64,000 nt of DNA from Paenarthrobacter sp. GOM3 (GTDB taxonomy: Bacteria > Actinomycetota > Actinomycetes > Actinomycetales > Micrococcaceae). Both the position numbers and the translations under genes were made by a program. The first letter of the stretch is position 1. Each line of letters starts with the position of its first letter. Below, piece by piece: positions 17,060 through 25,673 of the stretch. The notes under the pieces were generated by a model. The model was not told the origin of the DNA, made no database searches, and was given only the letters and a program-made list of their open reading frames with translations. The stretch spans positions 930,001 to 994,000 of the forward strand of contig NZ_CP136562.1 in the NCBI RefSeq assembly GCF_018215265.2. The letters run 5' to 3'.

Positions 17060-18084
17060 GCCAGGTGGTCCCCGAAGCCTCGGCCCTGAACGGGGTGCAA
17101 AAAGTAGCGGTGGTGCTCATGCAGATGAGCCCGGCCAGCGCAGCCGCCGTCATGGCCCAATTCTCCGAATCCGAAGCCGAAGACATCGCGGCCGAAATCG
17201 TCCGGCTCCGCCGTGTGTCTTCCGTGGTCGCGGACCATGTGATCAACGAATTCCACGGCCTGGCCGTCAGTGGACGCCGCACTGCCCGCGGCGGCCAGGA
17301 ATTCGCCGTCGGGCTCCTTGAAGCATCCTTCGGCGCGGACAAAGCCGCTGGCTTCATGGACCGGCTCGCGTCCACCATGGCCGGGAAGTCGTTTGAGTTC
17401 CTGGAAATGATGGACCCCGGGCAAATCCTGGCCCTGATCGATGGCGAACTCCCACAAACCATTGCACTGATCCTCGCCCACCTGCGGCCGGGGAAGGCCT
17501 CCGCCGTCATGGCAGGTCTCGGCGACACCCAGCGCATCGATGTTGCCCGCAGCATCGCCACCATGGGTTCAGCTTCGCCGGAAGCCGTAGGGATCGTGGC
17601 CGAGACCCTCAAGGCCAGGGCTGGCGCGGTCATGTCGCAGCGGAAGTCCAACGAGATCGTCGGCGGCATCCAACCGCTGGTGGACATCATCAACCGGTCC
17701 GACATCACCACCGAACGCTCCGTCCTTGACGGCCTGGGCACGCTGGATCCCGAGCTCGCCATAGAGGTCCGGGCACGCATGCTCACCTTCGTGGACATCG
17801 TGAAGCTGGAACCGCGCGACATCCAGCGGATCCTCCGCGGAGTCAGCGCCGACATCCTGGCCGTGGCCATGAAGGGCGCCCCCGCCGTGGTGCTGGATAC
17901 GGTCCGCGCCAACATGTCCGGCCGCAACCTGGAAATCCTCGAGTCCGAGATGGCTGCCTCCGGTCCCGTTCGCGCCTCGCAGGTGGAAGAAGCCCGCGCG
18001 GAGATCGTCCGGTCCATCCGCGAACTCGAAGCCGAAGGCGCGATCGTGGTCCGGCGCGGGGACGAGGACGACTTTGTCTACTGA
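17056..18084 (+). CDS. fliG: Flagellar motor switch protein FliG
   Basis: 342 aa rotor protein that links FliF, FliM and the MotA torque face. Features: GVQKVAVVLMQMSPASAAAV, FEFLEMMDPGQILALIDGEL, PQTIALILAHLRPGKASAVM, LDPELAIEVRARMLTFVDIV and the charged C-terminal torque helix region. Ends GDEDDFVY. fliH begins 11 bp before the stop. Confidence 0.97.
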   Translation: MSQVVPEASALNGVQKVAVVLMQMSPASAAAVMAQFSESEAEDIAAEIVRLRRVSSVVADHVINEFHGLAVSGRRTARGGQEFAVGLLEASFGADKAAGFMDRLASTMAGKSFEFLEMMDPGQILALIDGELPQTIALILAHLRPGKASAVMAGLGDTQRIDVARSIATMGSASPEAVGIVAETLKARAGAVMSQRKSNEIVGGIQPLVDIINRSDITTERSVLDGLGTLDPELAIEVRARMLTFVDIVKLEPRDIQRILRGVSADILAVAMKGAPAVVLDTVRANMSGRNLEILESEMAASGPVRASQVEEARAEIVRSIRELEAEGAIVVRRGDEDDFVY

Positions 18085-18691
18085 GCCTTTCACCCGCGTC
18101 ACGTTCCCCTCCGTAAACCCCACCGACCGTTCCAACGACATCGACCGGGGCTTCGTCCAAGGCCACGCGGCAGGCTACGCAGCCGGCATACAGGCAGCCG
18201 CAGCCGAACACCTCCAGCTCCAGCAGCGCTTGCGGGATGAACACGAAGAAATGCTCGACGCCGGCCGCACTTCCCTGGCCCGTTCGGTAGAGGTCCTGCA
18301 GGCTGCAGCACAGGCGGCCCAGCAGCGCCAGGAAGTCACCTTGGACGAGATGCAGGACGTGCTGGCGGCCAGCGCGGTGGAACTGGCCGAGGCAATCCTC
18401 GGATACGAGCTCGCCCACGGCGCGGACACGGCCCGGGCGGCACTGAACCGCGCGCTGGGAGCCGGCGGCAGCACCGGCGTCGAACCTGTCACTGCAGTGC
18501 GCCTCCACCCACGCGACATCGCAGTGCTTCAGGCCTCGGGTGTCGCGGATATCGCCGGTGTGGAGCTGAAAGCCGACGCCACGCTCAGCCCCGGCGACGC
18601 CATCGGGGAGTATCCAAACGGATGGATTGACGCCCAAATCAGCACCGCGCTGGACCGGGCAAGGCGGGCCCTGCTCGAGGTCCAACAGTGA
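18074..18691 (+). CDS. fliH: Flagellar assembly protein FliH
   Basis: 205 aa regulator that binds the FliI ATPase. The N-terminal part is Gly/Ala-rich with the heptad-like GFVQGHAAGYAAGIQAAAAE, then a long coiled coil, then the V-ATPase-E-like C-terminal domain (AVELAEAILGYELAHGADTA; VRLHPRDIAVL). Starts at TTG 18074 inside the end of fliG; this rare start with an 11-bp overlap suggests low, coupled expression. GTGA overlap with fliI. Confidence 0.9.
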   Translation: MSTEPFTRVTFPSVNPTDRSNDIDRGFVQGHAAGYAAGIQAAAAEHLQLQQRLRDEHEEMLDAGRTSLARSVEVLQAAAQAAQQRQEVTLDEMQDVLAASAVELAEAILGYELAHGADTARAALNRALGAGGSTGVEPVTAVRLHPRDIAVLQASGVADIAGVELKADATLSPGDAIGEYPNGWIDAQISTALDRARRALLEVQQ

Positions 18692-20025
18692 CGGCCTACC
18701 GCCCCCACGCCGACCGCTTCCGTGCAGCGCTGGCCGCCTCCGCCCCGCAACGCGTCGGCACCGTGACATCCGTGCTCGGACTGGGACTGGAGATCGCCGG
18801 GCTGCATTGTGCGGTGGGCGAGCTTGTGACGGTCGGCTCCGGAACGGAAGCGCTCGACGCCGAAGTGGTCGCCTCAGTGGGTGGCACAGTGCGGTGCATG
18901 CCCCTGGGCCGGTTGACCGGTGTCGCGGCCGGGGCACCCGCACGGGCCGCGGGGTCTCCCATGCTTGTACCCACCGGTGCCGGGCTGTTCGGACGGGTGC
19001 TCGACGCGCTGGGCCGACCCATCGACGGCAAGGGCCCGCTTCCGCCCTCCCGCTTGGTGCCGTTGGATCAGGAAGCACCGAACGCCATGAGCCGCGCCCG
19101 CATCGACACGCCCCTGCAAACCGGAGTCCGCGTCCTCGACACGATGACCACCCTGGGCCGCGGCCAGCGCATGGGGCTCTTCGCCGGTTCCGGCGTGGGC
19201 AAGTCCTCACTGTTGTCCATGGTGGCCCGTGGCACCGACGGCGAAGTTTCCGTGATCGCCCTGGTCGGGGAGCGCGGCCGTGAAGTCCGCGAATTCCTCG
19301 AAGACGACCTCGGCCCCGAAGGGTTGGCCCGCTCCGTAGTGGTGGTTGCCACCTCTGACGAACCCGCCCTCATGCGGCTCCGGGCCGCCGTCACCGCCAC
19401 GCGCATCGCCGAGTCCTTCCGCGAAGCCGGCAAGGATGTGGTGCTCATGATGGACTCCCTCACCCGTGTGGCCATGGCCCAACGCGAGATTGGCCTCTCC
19501 GCAGGTGAGCCGCCAGCGACCCGCGGCTACCCGCCGTCGACCTTTTCCGTCCTGGCCCGGCTCCTGGAACGCGCCGGCACCGCAGAAACGGGCTCCGTCA
19601 CCGGCATCTACACCGTTCTGGTGGACGGCGATGACCACAACGAACCCATCGCCGATGCCGCCCGCTCCATCCTGGACGGACACGTGGTCCTGGACCGGAA
19701 ACTCGCCGTCACCGGACACTTTCCCTCCGTGGACGTACTGGGATCAGTCTCGCGGGTGGCCTCCAAAGTGAACCCTGCCGCGCACACCGCGGTCGCCGTC
19801 ACCCTCCGGCGCGTCCTGGCGGCGAGGCGCGGCGCCCAGGACCTGATCGACGTCGGCGCGTACCGGCACGGCAGCAACCCGCTGGTGGACGCAGCCCTTG
19901 ACCATGAGGCCGCGATCAACCAGTTCCTGCGTCAGCCGATGGGTGAATCGACGCCCAACAGCCGGTCGTGGGACGCGTTGGCCCAGCTCACAGCAAACCT
20001 TGGACACCCTGAAGGAGCGGCGTGA
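18688..20025 (+). CDS. fliI: Flagellum-specific ATPase FliI
   Basis: 445 aa type III export ATPase, beta-F1-ATPase family. Walker A GLFAGSGVGKSSLL at about residues 164-177, Walker B VVLMMDSLTRVA, and the family segments LVGERGREVREFLED and PATRGYPPSTFSVLARLLER. Starts at GTG, overlapping fliH; overlaps fliJ by 4 bp. Confidence 0.97.
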   Translation: MTAYRPHADRFRAALAASAPQRVGTVTSVLGLGLEIAGLHCAVGELVTVGSGTEALDAEVVASVGGTVRCMPLGRLTGVAAGAPARAAGSPMLVPTGAGLFGRVLDALGRPIDGKGPLPPSRLVPLDQEAPNAMSRARIDTPLQTGVRVLDTMTTLGRGQRMGLFAGSGVGKSSLLSMVARGTDGEVSVIALVGERGREVREFLEDDLGPEGLARSVVVVATSDEPALMRLRAAVTATRIAESFREAGKDVVLMMDSLTRVAMAQREIGLSAGEPPATRGYPPSTFSVLARLLERAGTAETGSVTGIYTVLVDGDDHNEPIADAARSILDGHVVLDRKLAVTGHFPSVDVLGSVSRVASKVNPAAHTAVAVTLRRVLAARRGAQDLIDVGAYRHGSNPLVDAALDHEAAINQFLRQPMGESTPNSRSWDALAQLTANLGHPEGAA

Positions 20026-20447
20026 ACCGACAATTTTCCCTTGCCGGGCTGTTGAGGCTGCGGCAGGCTGAACAAACGTCCGCGGAAAGCGGGCTGGCCG
20101 CAGCCAACTCACGATCAGCGTCACTGCGCGTCCGGCGCGCGGAAGCCCGCGAGGTGCTTGCCGATTCGGGCGGACACGCGGGGGATTCGGCGTCGTTGCT
20201 GGCCATCGCAGCGGCCCGGGCGTCCTCGCAGAGCATGCTCGCCGAACTTGATGCCCTGGTAGCCAGCGCCGAGGCGGACGCCGACGCCGCCCGCGCCGAA
20301 TACACCGAAGCCAAGCGCAGGGCGGTGGGGCTGGAGAAGCTCGAAGTCCGTCACGACGCCGCCTTCGTAGCCTCACTGTTGAACGCGGAACAGGGCGTCC
20401 TGGACGAGATCGCATCCACCTCCTGGCACAGGAAGGCCACCCCGTGA
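20022..20447 (+). CDS. fliJ: Flagellar export protein FliJ
   Basis: 141 aa, a single long coiled coil: FSLAGLLRLRQAEQTSAESG at the start and EYTEAKRRAVGLEKLEVRHD near the end. FliJ inserts into the FliI hexamer like a rotor stalk. Low sequence conservation is normal; length, composition and position after fliI support the call. Starts at GTG. Confidence 0.85.
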   Translation: MNRQFSLAGLLRLRQAEQTSAESGLAAANSRSASLRVRRAEAREVLADSGGHAGDSASLLAIAAARASSQSMLAELDALVASAEADADAARAEYTEAKRRAVGLEKLEVRHDAAFVASLLNAEQGVLDEIASTSWHRKATP

Positions 20448-21136
20448 GCATGACCGACGCCATCGGCCGGATCCAGAACATCGAAGCGTCCCTGCAGCAG
20501 CTGACTTCACCGGCCGCCCGTTCTTCCGTGCCGTCCTCAACGTCCTCAGCGTCCTCAGCGTCCTCAGCGTCCTCAGCCTCCTCAGCGTCCGACGCCGCGT
20601 CCTTCGCCTCCGCGCTGAGCAGCGCAATGGGCACGTCCTCCTCCCTTGCGTCGGGCCAGGGTTCCCTGTTGCCGGCTGTCGGCAGTGGAACGGCTGCGAG
20701 CGCGGCTGTTGGAAGCACGACGGCGGCCAGCGGGGCGGCGGCAGCCGGCACCCGCGGCGGTACGGCGTCCGGTGACGCCGTGGTGGCAGCAGCCAAGAAG
20801 TACATCGGTGTGCCCTACGTCTGGGGAGGAACCAATCCGGCAGTGGGCATGGACTGTTCCGGCTTCGTGCAAAGGGTTTTTAAGGACCTGGGAGTGGAGT
20901 TGCCCCGCGTGGTCAGCGACCAGATGCAGAAAGGAACCCCCGTGGCCTCACTGGCCGAAGCGAAGCCTGGGGACCTCCTTGTCAGCTACGGCGGCGAGCA
21001 CATCTCCATCTACCTGGGCAACGGGAAAGCCATCGACGCACCCGTGCCCGGGCAGACCATCCAGATCCGGGACGCCTGGGAAAAGTACTCCAACCTGACC
21101 TCGATCCGCCGGATTGTCCCGGCCGGGGTGTCCTGA
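20444..21136 (+). CDS. NlpC/P60 peptidoglycan hydrolase of the flagellar operon
   Basis: 230 aa. The N-terminal half is a Ser/Ala/Gly-rich linker that includes a 9-bp tandem repeat encoding SSA units. The C-terminal half is an NlpC/P60 cysteine peptidase: YIGVPYVWGGTNPAVGMDCS (catalytic Cys in MDCSGFVQ), GDLLVSYGGEHISIYLG (catalytic His), then KAIDAP. Such enzymes cut stem peptides of peptidoglycan. Its place between fliJ and fliK suggests it opens the wall for the rod, the job of FlgJ elsewhere. No Sec signal is seen, so export through the flagellar type III system is possible. GTGA overlap with fliJ. Confidence 0.88.
   Translation: MSMTDAIGRIQNIEASLQQLTSPAARSSVPSSTSSASSASSASSASSASDAASFASALSSAMGTSSSLASGQGSLLPAVGSGTAASAAVGSTTAASGAAAAGTRGGTASGDAVVAAAKKYIGVPYVWGGTNPAVGMDCSGFVQRVFKDLGVELPRVVSDQMQKGTPVASLAEAKPGDLLVSYGGEHISIYLGNGKAIDAPVPGQTIQIRDAWEKYSNLTSIRRIVPAGVS
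20533..20595 (+). repeat. In-frame 9-bp tandem repeat in the P60 hydrolase linker
   Basis: Unit GTCCTCAGC: units at 20533, 20542, 20551, 20560, 20569 and 20578 (first and sixth differ by one base), then a decayed unit. It encodes repeated Ser-Ser-Ala. Copy changes would keep frame and vary linker length. Confidence 0.8.
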
Positions 21137-23508
21137 TGCCGTCGGTGGTTGGGGGTTCGGCTGGCGGGTCCGCTGGGCGCGGAGCGTTGGCTGCGGCGGG
21201 TTCCGGAGCTTCCCGGGCTGAAAACGGTGGGGGAGTGCACGGGGCCGGAAGCGCCGGCGCCCGACGTGCCGGGCTTACGGGCTCTGGCGGCGGGACGTCG
21301 AGCGCTGGAGCGTTCGACGCAGTGATGGCTTCCGAGCCGGTGCCAGGTTCCTCTCCCAACGATGCACAGCCTTCTCCGGGTCCGCAGCGGTCTCGTGGTG
21401 CGCAGCCGTTTCCTGGTGCGCAGGGATCTGACGGGTCCGGGCCGTCTCTGGGTGCGCATCCGTCTCCTGGTGTGCAGGGATCTGACGGGTCCGGGCCGTC
21501 TCTGGGCGCGCAGCCGGCCACGTCTCAGCTTTGCCACGAAATGGACGGGCTCGCGTCCAGCCCGGACGCGGATCCTGTTGCCCAATTCGACGGTCCGCTG
21601 CCCATGAGGCGGTCCCAGCCATCGAATCCGCAACGAATCATCGAATCGGATGAGCCTACGGCCGGTCTGGCTGCTCTTGCCGCTCTGACGCCTGCCCAAT
21701 TCGATGCCTCGCTGCCGAGTGTGCCGAACGCACGGCACGATTCGCAGCAAGCCCCCGAATCGGGCGCACTTATGTCTGCCGGGCCCGCTGGTGCTTATGC
21801 GGCCGCCGGGATGTCGGGATTGGCCCTGGTTCAAGGTGATGCTGGCGTGTCCGGGACTCCTTCGGCCTCCCATTTAGACGCTTCGCGGCCAGCTAGACGA
21901 CTCCTACCGTCTCATGGGCAGCAAGCCGTCGAAACGGGCATGCCCGGGGCCGCGGGTGCTGGCCCTGCGGACTTGTCCGATGCCCTCCCAGCACTTCCTG
22001 GTGCTCTCCAATTCGATGCCTCGCTGCGCAGTGTGCCGAACGCAAGGCATGTTTCGCAGCAAGCCCCCGAATCGGGCGCACTTGTGTCTGCGCCTTCGGC
22101 CACCCATTTAGACGCTTCACTGCCAGCTAGACGACTCCTACCGTCTAATGGGCAGCAAGCCGTCGAAATGGGCCTGCCCGAGGCCGCGGGTGCTGGCCCT
22201 GCGGACTTGTCCGATGCCCTCCCAGCACTTCCTTCGGGGACTGTCGGCGGTGCCCAATTCGATGCCTCGCTGCGCAGTGTGCCGAACGCAAGGCATGTTT
22301 CGCAGCAAACCCCCGAATCGGGCGCACTTGTGTCTGCGCCTTCGGCCACCCATTTAGACGCTTCGTTGCCGGCTAGACGACTCCTATCGTCTAATGGGCA
22401 GCAAGCCGTCGAAATGGGCGTGCCCGAGGCCGTGGTTCCTGGCTTCGGGGTAGCAGTTGGTGCCCTTCCGGCGCTTTCTGGTGCTCTCCAATCCGATGCT
22501 CAGCTGCCGAGTGTGCCGAACGCACGGCATGATTCGCAGCAAGCCCCCGAATCGGGCGGGCCCGGGACCAGCGCCTTGGCCGGGGATGCGCAGGGTGCTG
22601 GGAGCGCAGGGTTGGCCGGAGCGGCTGGCAACGCCGGGTTCGCCGGGACGGATGGGCTTGCCGATGCCGCCGGCCCTCAGCCGACTCAGCCCACTTCTTC
22701 ATCCAGTGCCGGGGTAGGGCTGGGCACTGCTTCGGCGCTGTCGCCGGCCCTCCAATTCGACGGATCGCTGCACGACAGACGCTTCCTGCCGTCTAACCAG
22801 CAGGGAAGCATCGAATCGGGCCCCCTCCAGGCACTCCAAGTCACGCAAGCCGCACAAATCACCCCGACCCCGCCTGCACCCCCACAGCTCCCCACAGTCC
22901 CGCCGGTACCCGTGCCCCTTGCCAGCTCACCCCACCTTGCCAGCCCACCCCAGCCAGCCCTCGCACCCCAGCTCGCCGCGCCACTCTTTTCGCTGGCGTC
23001 GGCGGCACCCGGGGAACACGTGATGACACTGCGTGTTGCCCCGGACGACCTGGGACCCCTCACGGTCAGGGCCCACATCGACGCGGCGGGCGTGCGGATT
23101 GAACTGTTCGCACCCGGGGACGCGGGCAGGGACGCAGTGCGGCATGTCCTCCCGGAGCTCCGACGAAGCCTTGAAGACTCCGGGGCGAGCCTGAGCCTGT
23201 CCTCGCAAAACAGCCCACCCGACGCCGGCAAGGATCCCGGCCAGGGTAACGGAAGAGATCCCGGCCAAGGAACAGGGCAGGGCGCAGGACCCGGCAATGG
23301 AGCACGTGACCCGGACGCCCGGCCCCGAGGCGCCGGCGAACCCGGCTCCGGCGAACCCGGCCCCGGCGGCGAGCACTCCGGTGGGGCGCACTCCGTCGAG
23401 CCCGGCTCCGGCGAGGGCGGGCCCGATGGTTCCGATGCCCAACCGCAGCTGCCACCCGGCGTCGTACGCGGCCTGAGTACCCCGAACCGCCTGGACATCC
23501 TGGTCTGA
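21136..23508 (+). CDS. fliK: Flagellar hook-length control protein FliK, repeat-expanded
   Basis: 790 aa, much longer than common FliK (roughly 400). Residues about 149-561 hold nine repeats of two alternating types: FDASLxSVPNARHxSQQAPE and LDASLPARRLLPSNGQQAVE. The C-terminal Flg_hook domain is at about 625-705 (HVMTLRVAPDDLGPLTVRAH, ELFAPGDAGRDAVRHVLPEL), followed by a Gly/Pro/Asp-rich tail. FliK is a secreted ruler whose length sets hook length and that switches FlhB specificity at the same C-terminal domain. At DNA level each repeat is a 68-bp palindrome. Overlaps the P60 gene by 1 nt; flgD follows after 14 nt. Confidence 0.9.
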   Translation: MPSVVGGSAGGSAGRGALAAAGSGASRAENGGGVHGAGSAGARRAGLTGSGGGTSSAGAFDAVMASEPVPGSSPNDAQPSPGPQRSRGAQPFPGAQGSDGSGPSLGAHPSPGVQGSDGSGPSLGAQPATSQLCHEMDGLASSPDADPVAQFDGPLPMRRSQPSNPQRIIESDEPTAGLAALAALTPAQFDASLPSVPNARHDSQQAPESGALMSAGPAGAYAAAGMSGLALVQGDAGVSGTPSASHLDASRPARRLLPSHGQQAVETGMPGAAGAGPADLSDALPALPGALQFDASLRSVPNARHVSQQAPESGALVSAPSATHLDASLPARRLLPSNGQQAVEMGLPEAAGAGPADLSDALPALPSGTVGGAQFDASLRSVPNARHVSQQTPESGALVSAPSATHLDASLPARRLLSSNGQQAVEMGVPEAVVPGFGVAVGALPALSGALQSDAQLPSVPNARHDSQQAPESGGPGTSALAGDAQGAGSAGLAGAAGNAGFAGTDGLADAAGPQPTQPTSSSSAGVGLGTASALSPALQFDGSLHDRRFLPSNQQGSIESGPLQALQVTQAAQITPTPPAPPQLPTVPPVPVPLASSPHLASPPQPALAPQLAAPLFSLASAAPGEHVMTLRVAPDDLGPLTVRAHIDAAGVRIELFAPGDAGRDAVRHVLPELRRSLEDSGASLSLSSQNSPPDAGKDPGQGNGRDPGQGTGQGAGPGNGARDPDARPRGAGEPGSGEPGPGGEHSGGAHSVEPGSGEGGPDGSDAQPQLPPGVVRGLSTPNRLDILV
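21421..21512 (+). repeat. 54-bp tandem repeat in the fliK N-terminal region
   Basis: CAGGGATCTGACGGGTCCGG begins at 21421 and again at 21475; the two copies stay near-identical for about 38 bp. It encodes GSDGSGPSLGA twice. Separate from the palindromic units further on. Confidence 0.75.
21582..22819 (+). repeat. Nine 68-bp imperfect palindromes inside fliK
   Basis: Units start at 21582, 21696, 21870, 22008, 22104, 22254, 22350, 22488 and 22752; each is 68 bp. Ends are CCRATTCGA / CGAATCGG or CCATTTAGA / TCGAAATGG. About two thirds of opposed positions pair across each unit. Inner stems are GTGCCG-N6-CGGCAC (units 2, 4, 6 and 8, the last two with one changed base), TAGACG-N8-CGTCTA (units 3, 5, 7) and AGACG-N8-CGTCT (unit 9); unit 1 has a poor inner stem. 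Every unit begins at the same codon position, so all are read in one frame. Confidence 0.85.
21870..22349 (+). repeat. Tandem duplication of a two-palindrome block in fliK
   Basis: 21870-22103 (234 bp) and 22104-22349 (246 bp) are near-identical; the second copy has 12 extra bases near 22232-22252. Each block contains one unit of each palindrome type plus the same spacer (AAGAGPADLSDALPALP). This is a recent in-frame duplication by unequal recombination. Confidence 0.8.
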
Positions 23509-23522
23509 CGAAGGAGACGAGC

Positions 23523-23963
23523 ATGACAACTATTCCCGCAATCGCGGCCAACAACGGCGCAGCGCCGGGCAGCGCACCAAGGACCCCGGTCAAGGCGATG
23601 GATTCGGAGGTCTTCATGTCCTTGCTGGTCACCCAGTTGAGGTACCAGGACCCCAGTGCCCCCATGGACACCAACCAGATGATGAGCCAGTCCGTGCAGC
23701 TGTCCATGATGGAGAAAATGACCGAGCTGACGGCGGGGGCGAAGGAAAGCTTCTCGCTGCAGATGCGCACCGCTGCGGCGCAGATCATCGGAACAGAGGT
23801 GAGCTACACGCTCGCCGACGGTACCAAGGGTGCGGGTGTCGCCAGTGCGGTGTCCTTCGCCGATGGCGTCCCCACTGTGACTGTGGGCGACGCCAAAGTG
23901 CCCCTGGACCTGATCACCGGCATGACGGCACGAACGCCCGTTGAGCCCACGAAGACCACCTGA
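23523..23963 (+). CDS. flgD: Flagellar hook cap protein FlgD
   Basis: 146 aa, short for FlgD. The N-terminal export/assembly region is clear: DSEVFMSLLVTQLRYQDPSA, PMDTNQMMSQSVQLSMMEKM. A reduced beta domain follows (GTEVSYTLADGTKGAGVASA). FlgD scaffolds hook polymerisation. The large Fn3/tudor-like C-terminal part found in E. coli is mostly absent, as in several Gram-positives. ATG follows GGAGACGAGC. Confidence 0.92.
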   Translation: MTTIPAIAANNGAAPGSAPRTPVKAMDSEVFMSLLVTQLRYQDPSAPMDTNQMMSQSVQLSMMEKMTELTAGAKESFSLQMRTAAAQIIGTEVSYTLADGTKGAGVASAVSFADGVPTVTVGDAKVPLDLITGMTARTPVEPTKTT

Positions 23964-24009
23964 TCCCCAAAAATACTTACCCCGAACCAAACCGAAGAAA
24001 GGCAACACC

Positions 24010-25182
24010 ATGCTCCGTTCGCTGTACTCCGGAATTTCCGGCCTCCGCGCCCACCAGGCCATGCTCGACGTCACCGGCAACAACATCGCCAACGTGAACA
24101 CCACCGGCTACAAGTCCTCGTCCGCCCAGTTCCAGGACACGCTCTCGCAGATGACGCAGGGCGCAGCGGGACCGCAGCAGGATGTGGGCGGTTCCAACCC
24201 TGCGCAGATCGGTCTCGGAGTTCGGGTGGCTGGCGTGAGCACCAACTTCGGCCAGGGATCGTCGCAGAGCACCGGCCGCGGCACGGACTTGATGATTTCC
24301 GGGGAGGGTTTCTTTGTCACCGGCAAGGGCACCCAGCAGTACTACACCCGCGCGGGCAACTTCCAGATGGACGCTGCGGGCCGTCTGGTCAGTCCCGACG
24401 GCGGCATCCTCCAAGGCTGGACGGCCACCAACGGTGTGGTCAACCAGGGCGGGGCCACCGGCCCCATCACTTTGTCGCCGGGCACCACCGCACCGGCGGT
24501 TGCCACGACGAGCGCTACCTTGGGCGGCAACCTGCCGTCCGACGCCGCAGTGGGCACCTCCGTTGAGCGCCAGGTGAAGGTGTACGACGCCAACGGAGCG
24601 GAGCGCAGCCTCACCCTGACGTTCAGCCGTTCTGCCACGGGCTGGAATGTGGCCGGTGCGGACGCCAACGGAGCCAGGGGAACAGCCACGTTGGCCTTCG
24701 CGAACGGTGCCTTGACGTCCGGCGGGACCATGACGGTTGGCGGAATCACGGTAAACATGGGCGCGGTCACCGGCTTCGCGCAGATGAGCACCCTCTCCGT
24801 TACCGGCCAGAACGGTGCGGAAGCGGGTGAACTCGAGTCGTTCACTTTGGCCGGCGACGGTTCCCTGGTGGGTTCCTTCAGCAACGGTGCCAAGGAAGTC
24901 CTGGCACGCGTGGCACTGGCGCGTTTCACCAACCCCGAAGGCTTGGAGAAGGCGGGCGGCTCCGCGTACGTTGCCACGGCCAACTCGGGCGCCGCCCAGC
25001 TTGGGGTTGCCGGTGAAGGCGGACTTGGTTCGCTGACTTCGGGTTCGCTGGAGATGTCCAACGTGGACCTGTCCCAGGAGTTCACCAACCTGATTGTGGC
25101 CCAGCGTGGTTTCCAGGCGAACGCCCGCATCATCACCACCTCAGATGAGGTCCTGCAGGAACTGAGCAACCTGAAGCGTTAA
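24010..25182 (+). CDS. flgE: Flagellar hook protein FlgE
   Basis: 390 aa. N-terminus LRSLYSGISGLRAHQAMLDV, TGNNIANVNTTGYKSSSAQF and C-terminus LSQEFTNLIVAQRGFQANAR, IITTSDEVLQELSNLKR are the rod/hook/filament signatures. The middle carries the FlgE/F/G-like beta domain (LMISGEGFFV). It is the only FlgE/F/G-type gene in the locus. Start is ATG 24010 behind GAAAGG. Followed by a 15-bp-stem hairpin, so it probably ends the flgB operon. Confidence 0.95.
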   Translation: MLRSLYSGISGLRAHQAMLDVTGNNIANVNTTGYKSSSAQFQDTLSQMTQGAAGPQQDVGGSNPAQIGLGVRVAGVSTNFGQGSSQSTGRGTDLMISGEGFFVTGKGTQQYYTRAGNFQMDAAGRLVSPDGGILQGWTATNGVVNQGGATGPITLSPGTTAPAVATTSATLGGNLPSDAAVGTSVERQVKVYDANGAERSLTLTFSRSATGWNVAGADANGARGTATLAFANGALTSGGTMTVGGITVNMGAVTGFAQMSTLSVTGQNGAEAGELESFTLAGDGSLVGSFSNGAKEVLARVALARFTNPEGLEKAGGSAYVATANSGAAQLGVAGEGGLGSLTSGSLEMSNVDLSQEFTNLIVAQRGFQANARIITTSDEVLQELSNLKR

Positions 25183-25187
25183 CCGGA

Positions 25188-25247
25188 TCCCGTCCTTGTT
25201 CGGATTCCAGCAGCCTGCTACGCGGGGATATTCGAACAAGGGCGGGA
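25188..25247 (+). terminator. Hairpin ending the flgB-flgE operon
   Basis: TCCCGTCCTTGTTCG (25188-25202) pairs with CGAACAAGGGCGGGA (25233-25247) over 15 bp with one wobble and a 30-nt loop. No U-tract. It sits right before the flbD promoter. Confidence 0.6.
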
Positions 25248-25264
25248 CAAGGCAGCACGCAAGC

Positions 25265-25291
25265 TAACGCCCGGCCCGGTCCGGCCGACAG
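25265..25291 (+). promoter_or_regulatory. Sigma28-type promoter of flbD-motAB
   Basis: TAAC (25265-25268), 15 nt, GCCGACAG (25284-25291); one base differs from GCCGATAG. Transcript start is expected near 25298, 40 nt before flbD. Confidence 0.7.
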
Positions 25292-25337
25292 TAGGGGACA
25301 GCACCACTTCCAGCCACACCCTGACCAGAAACGGCCC

Positions 25338-25670
<333 letters not shown>

Positions 25671-25673
25671 TCG

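Noticed and set aside
21582..22819. Insertion sequence or CRISPR in fliK
   Set aside because: No transposase, no target duplication and no regular spacing; the units are coding and palindromic, with uneven gaps.
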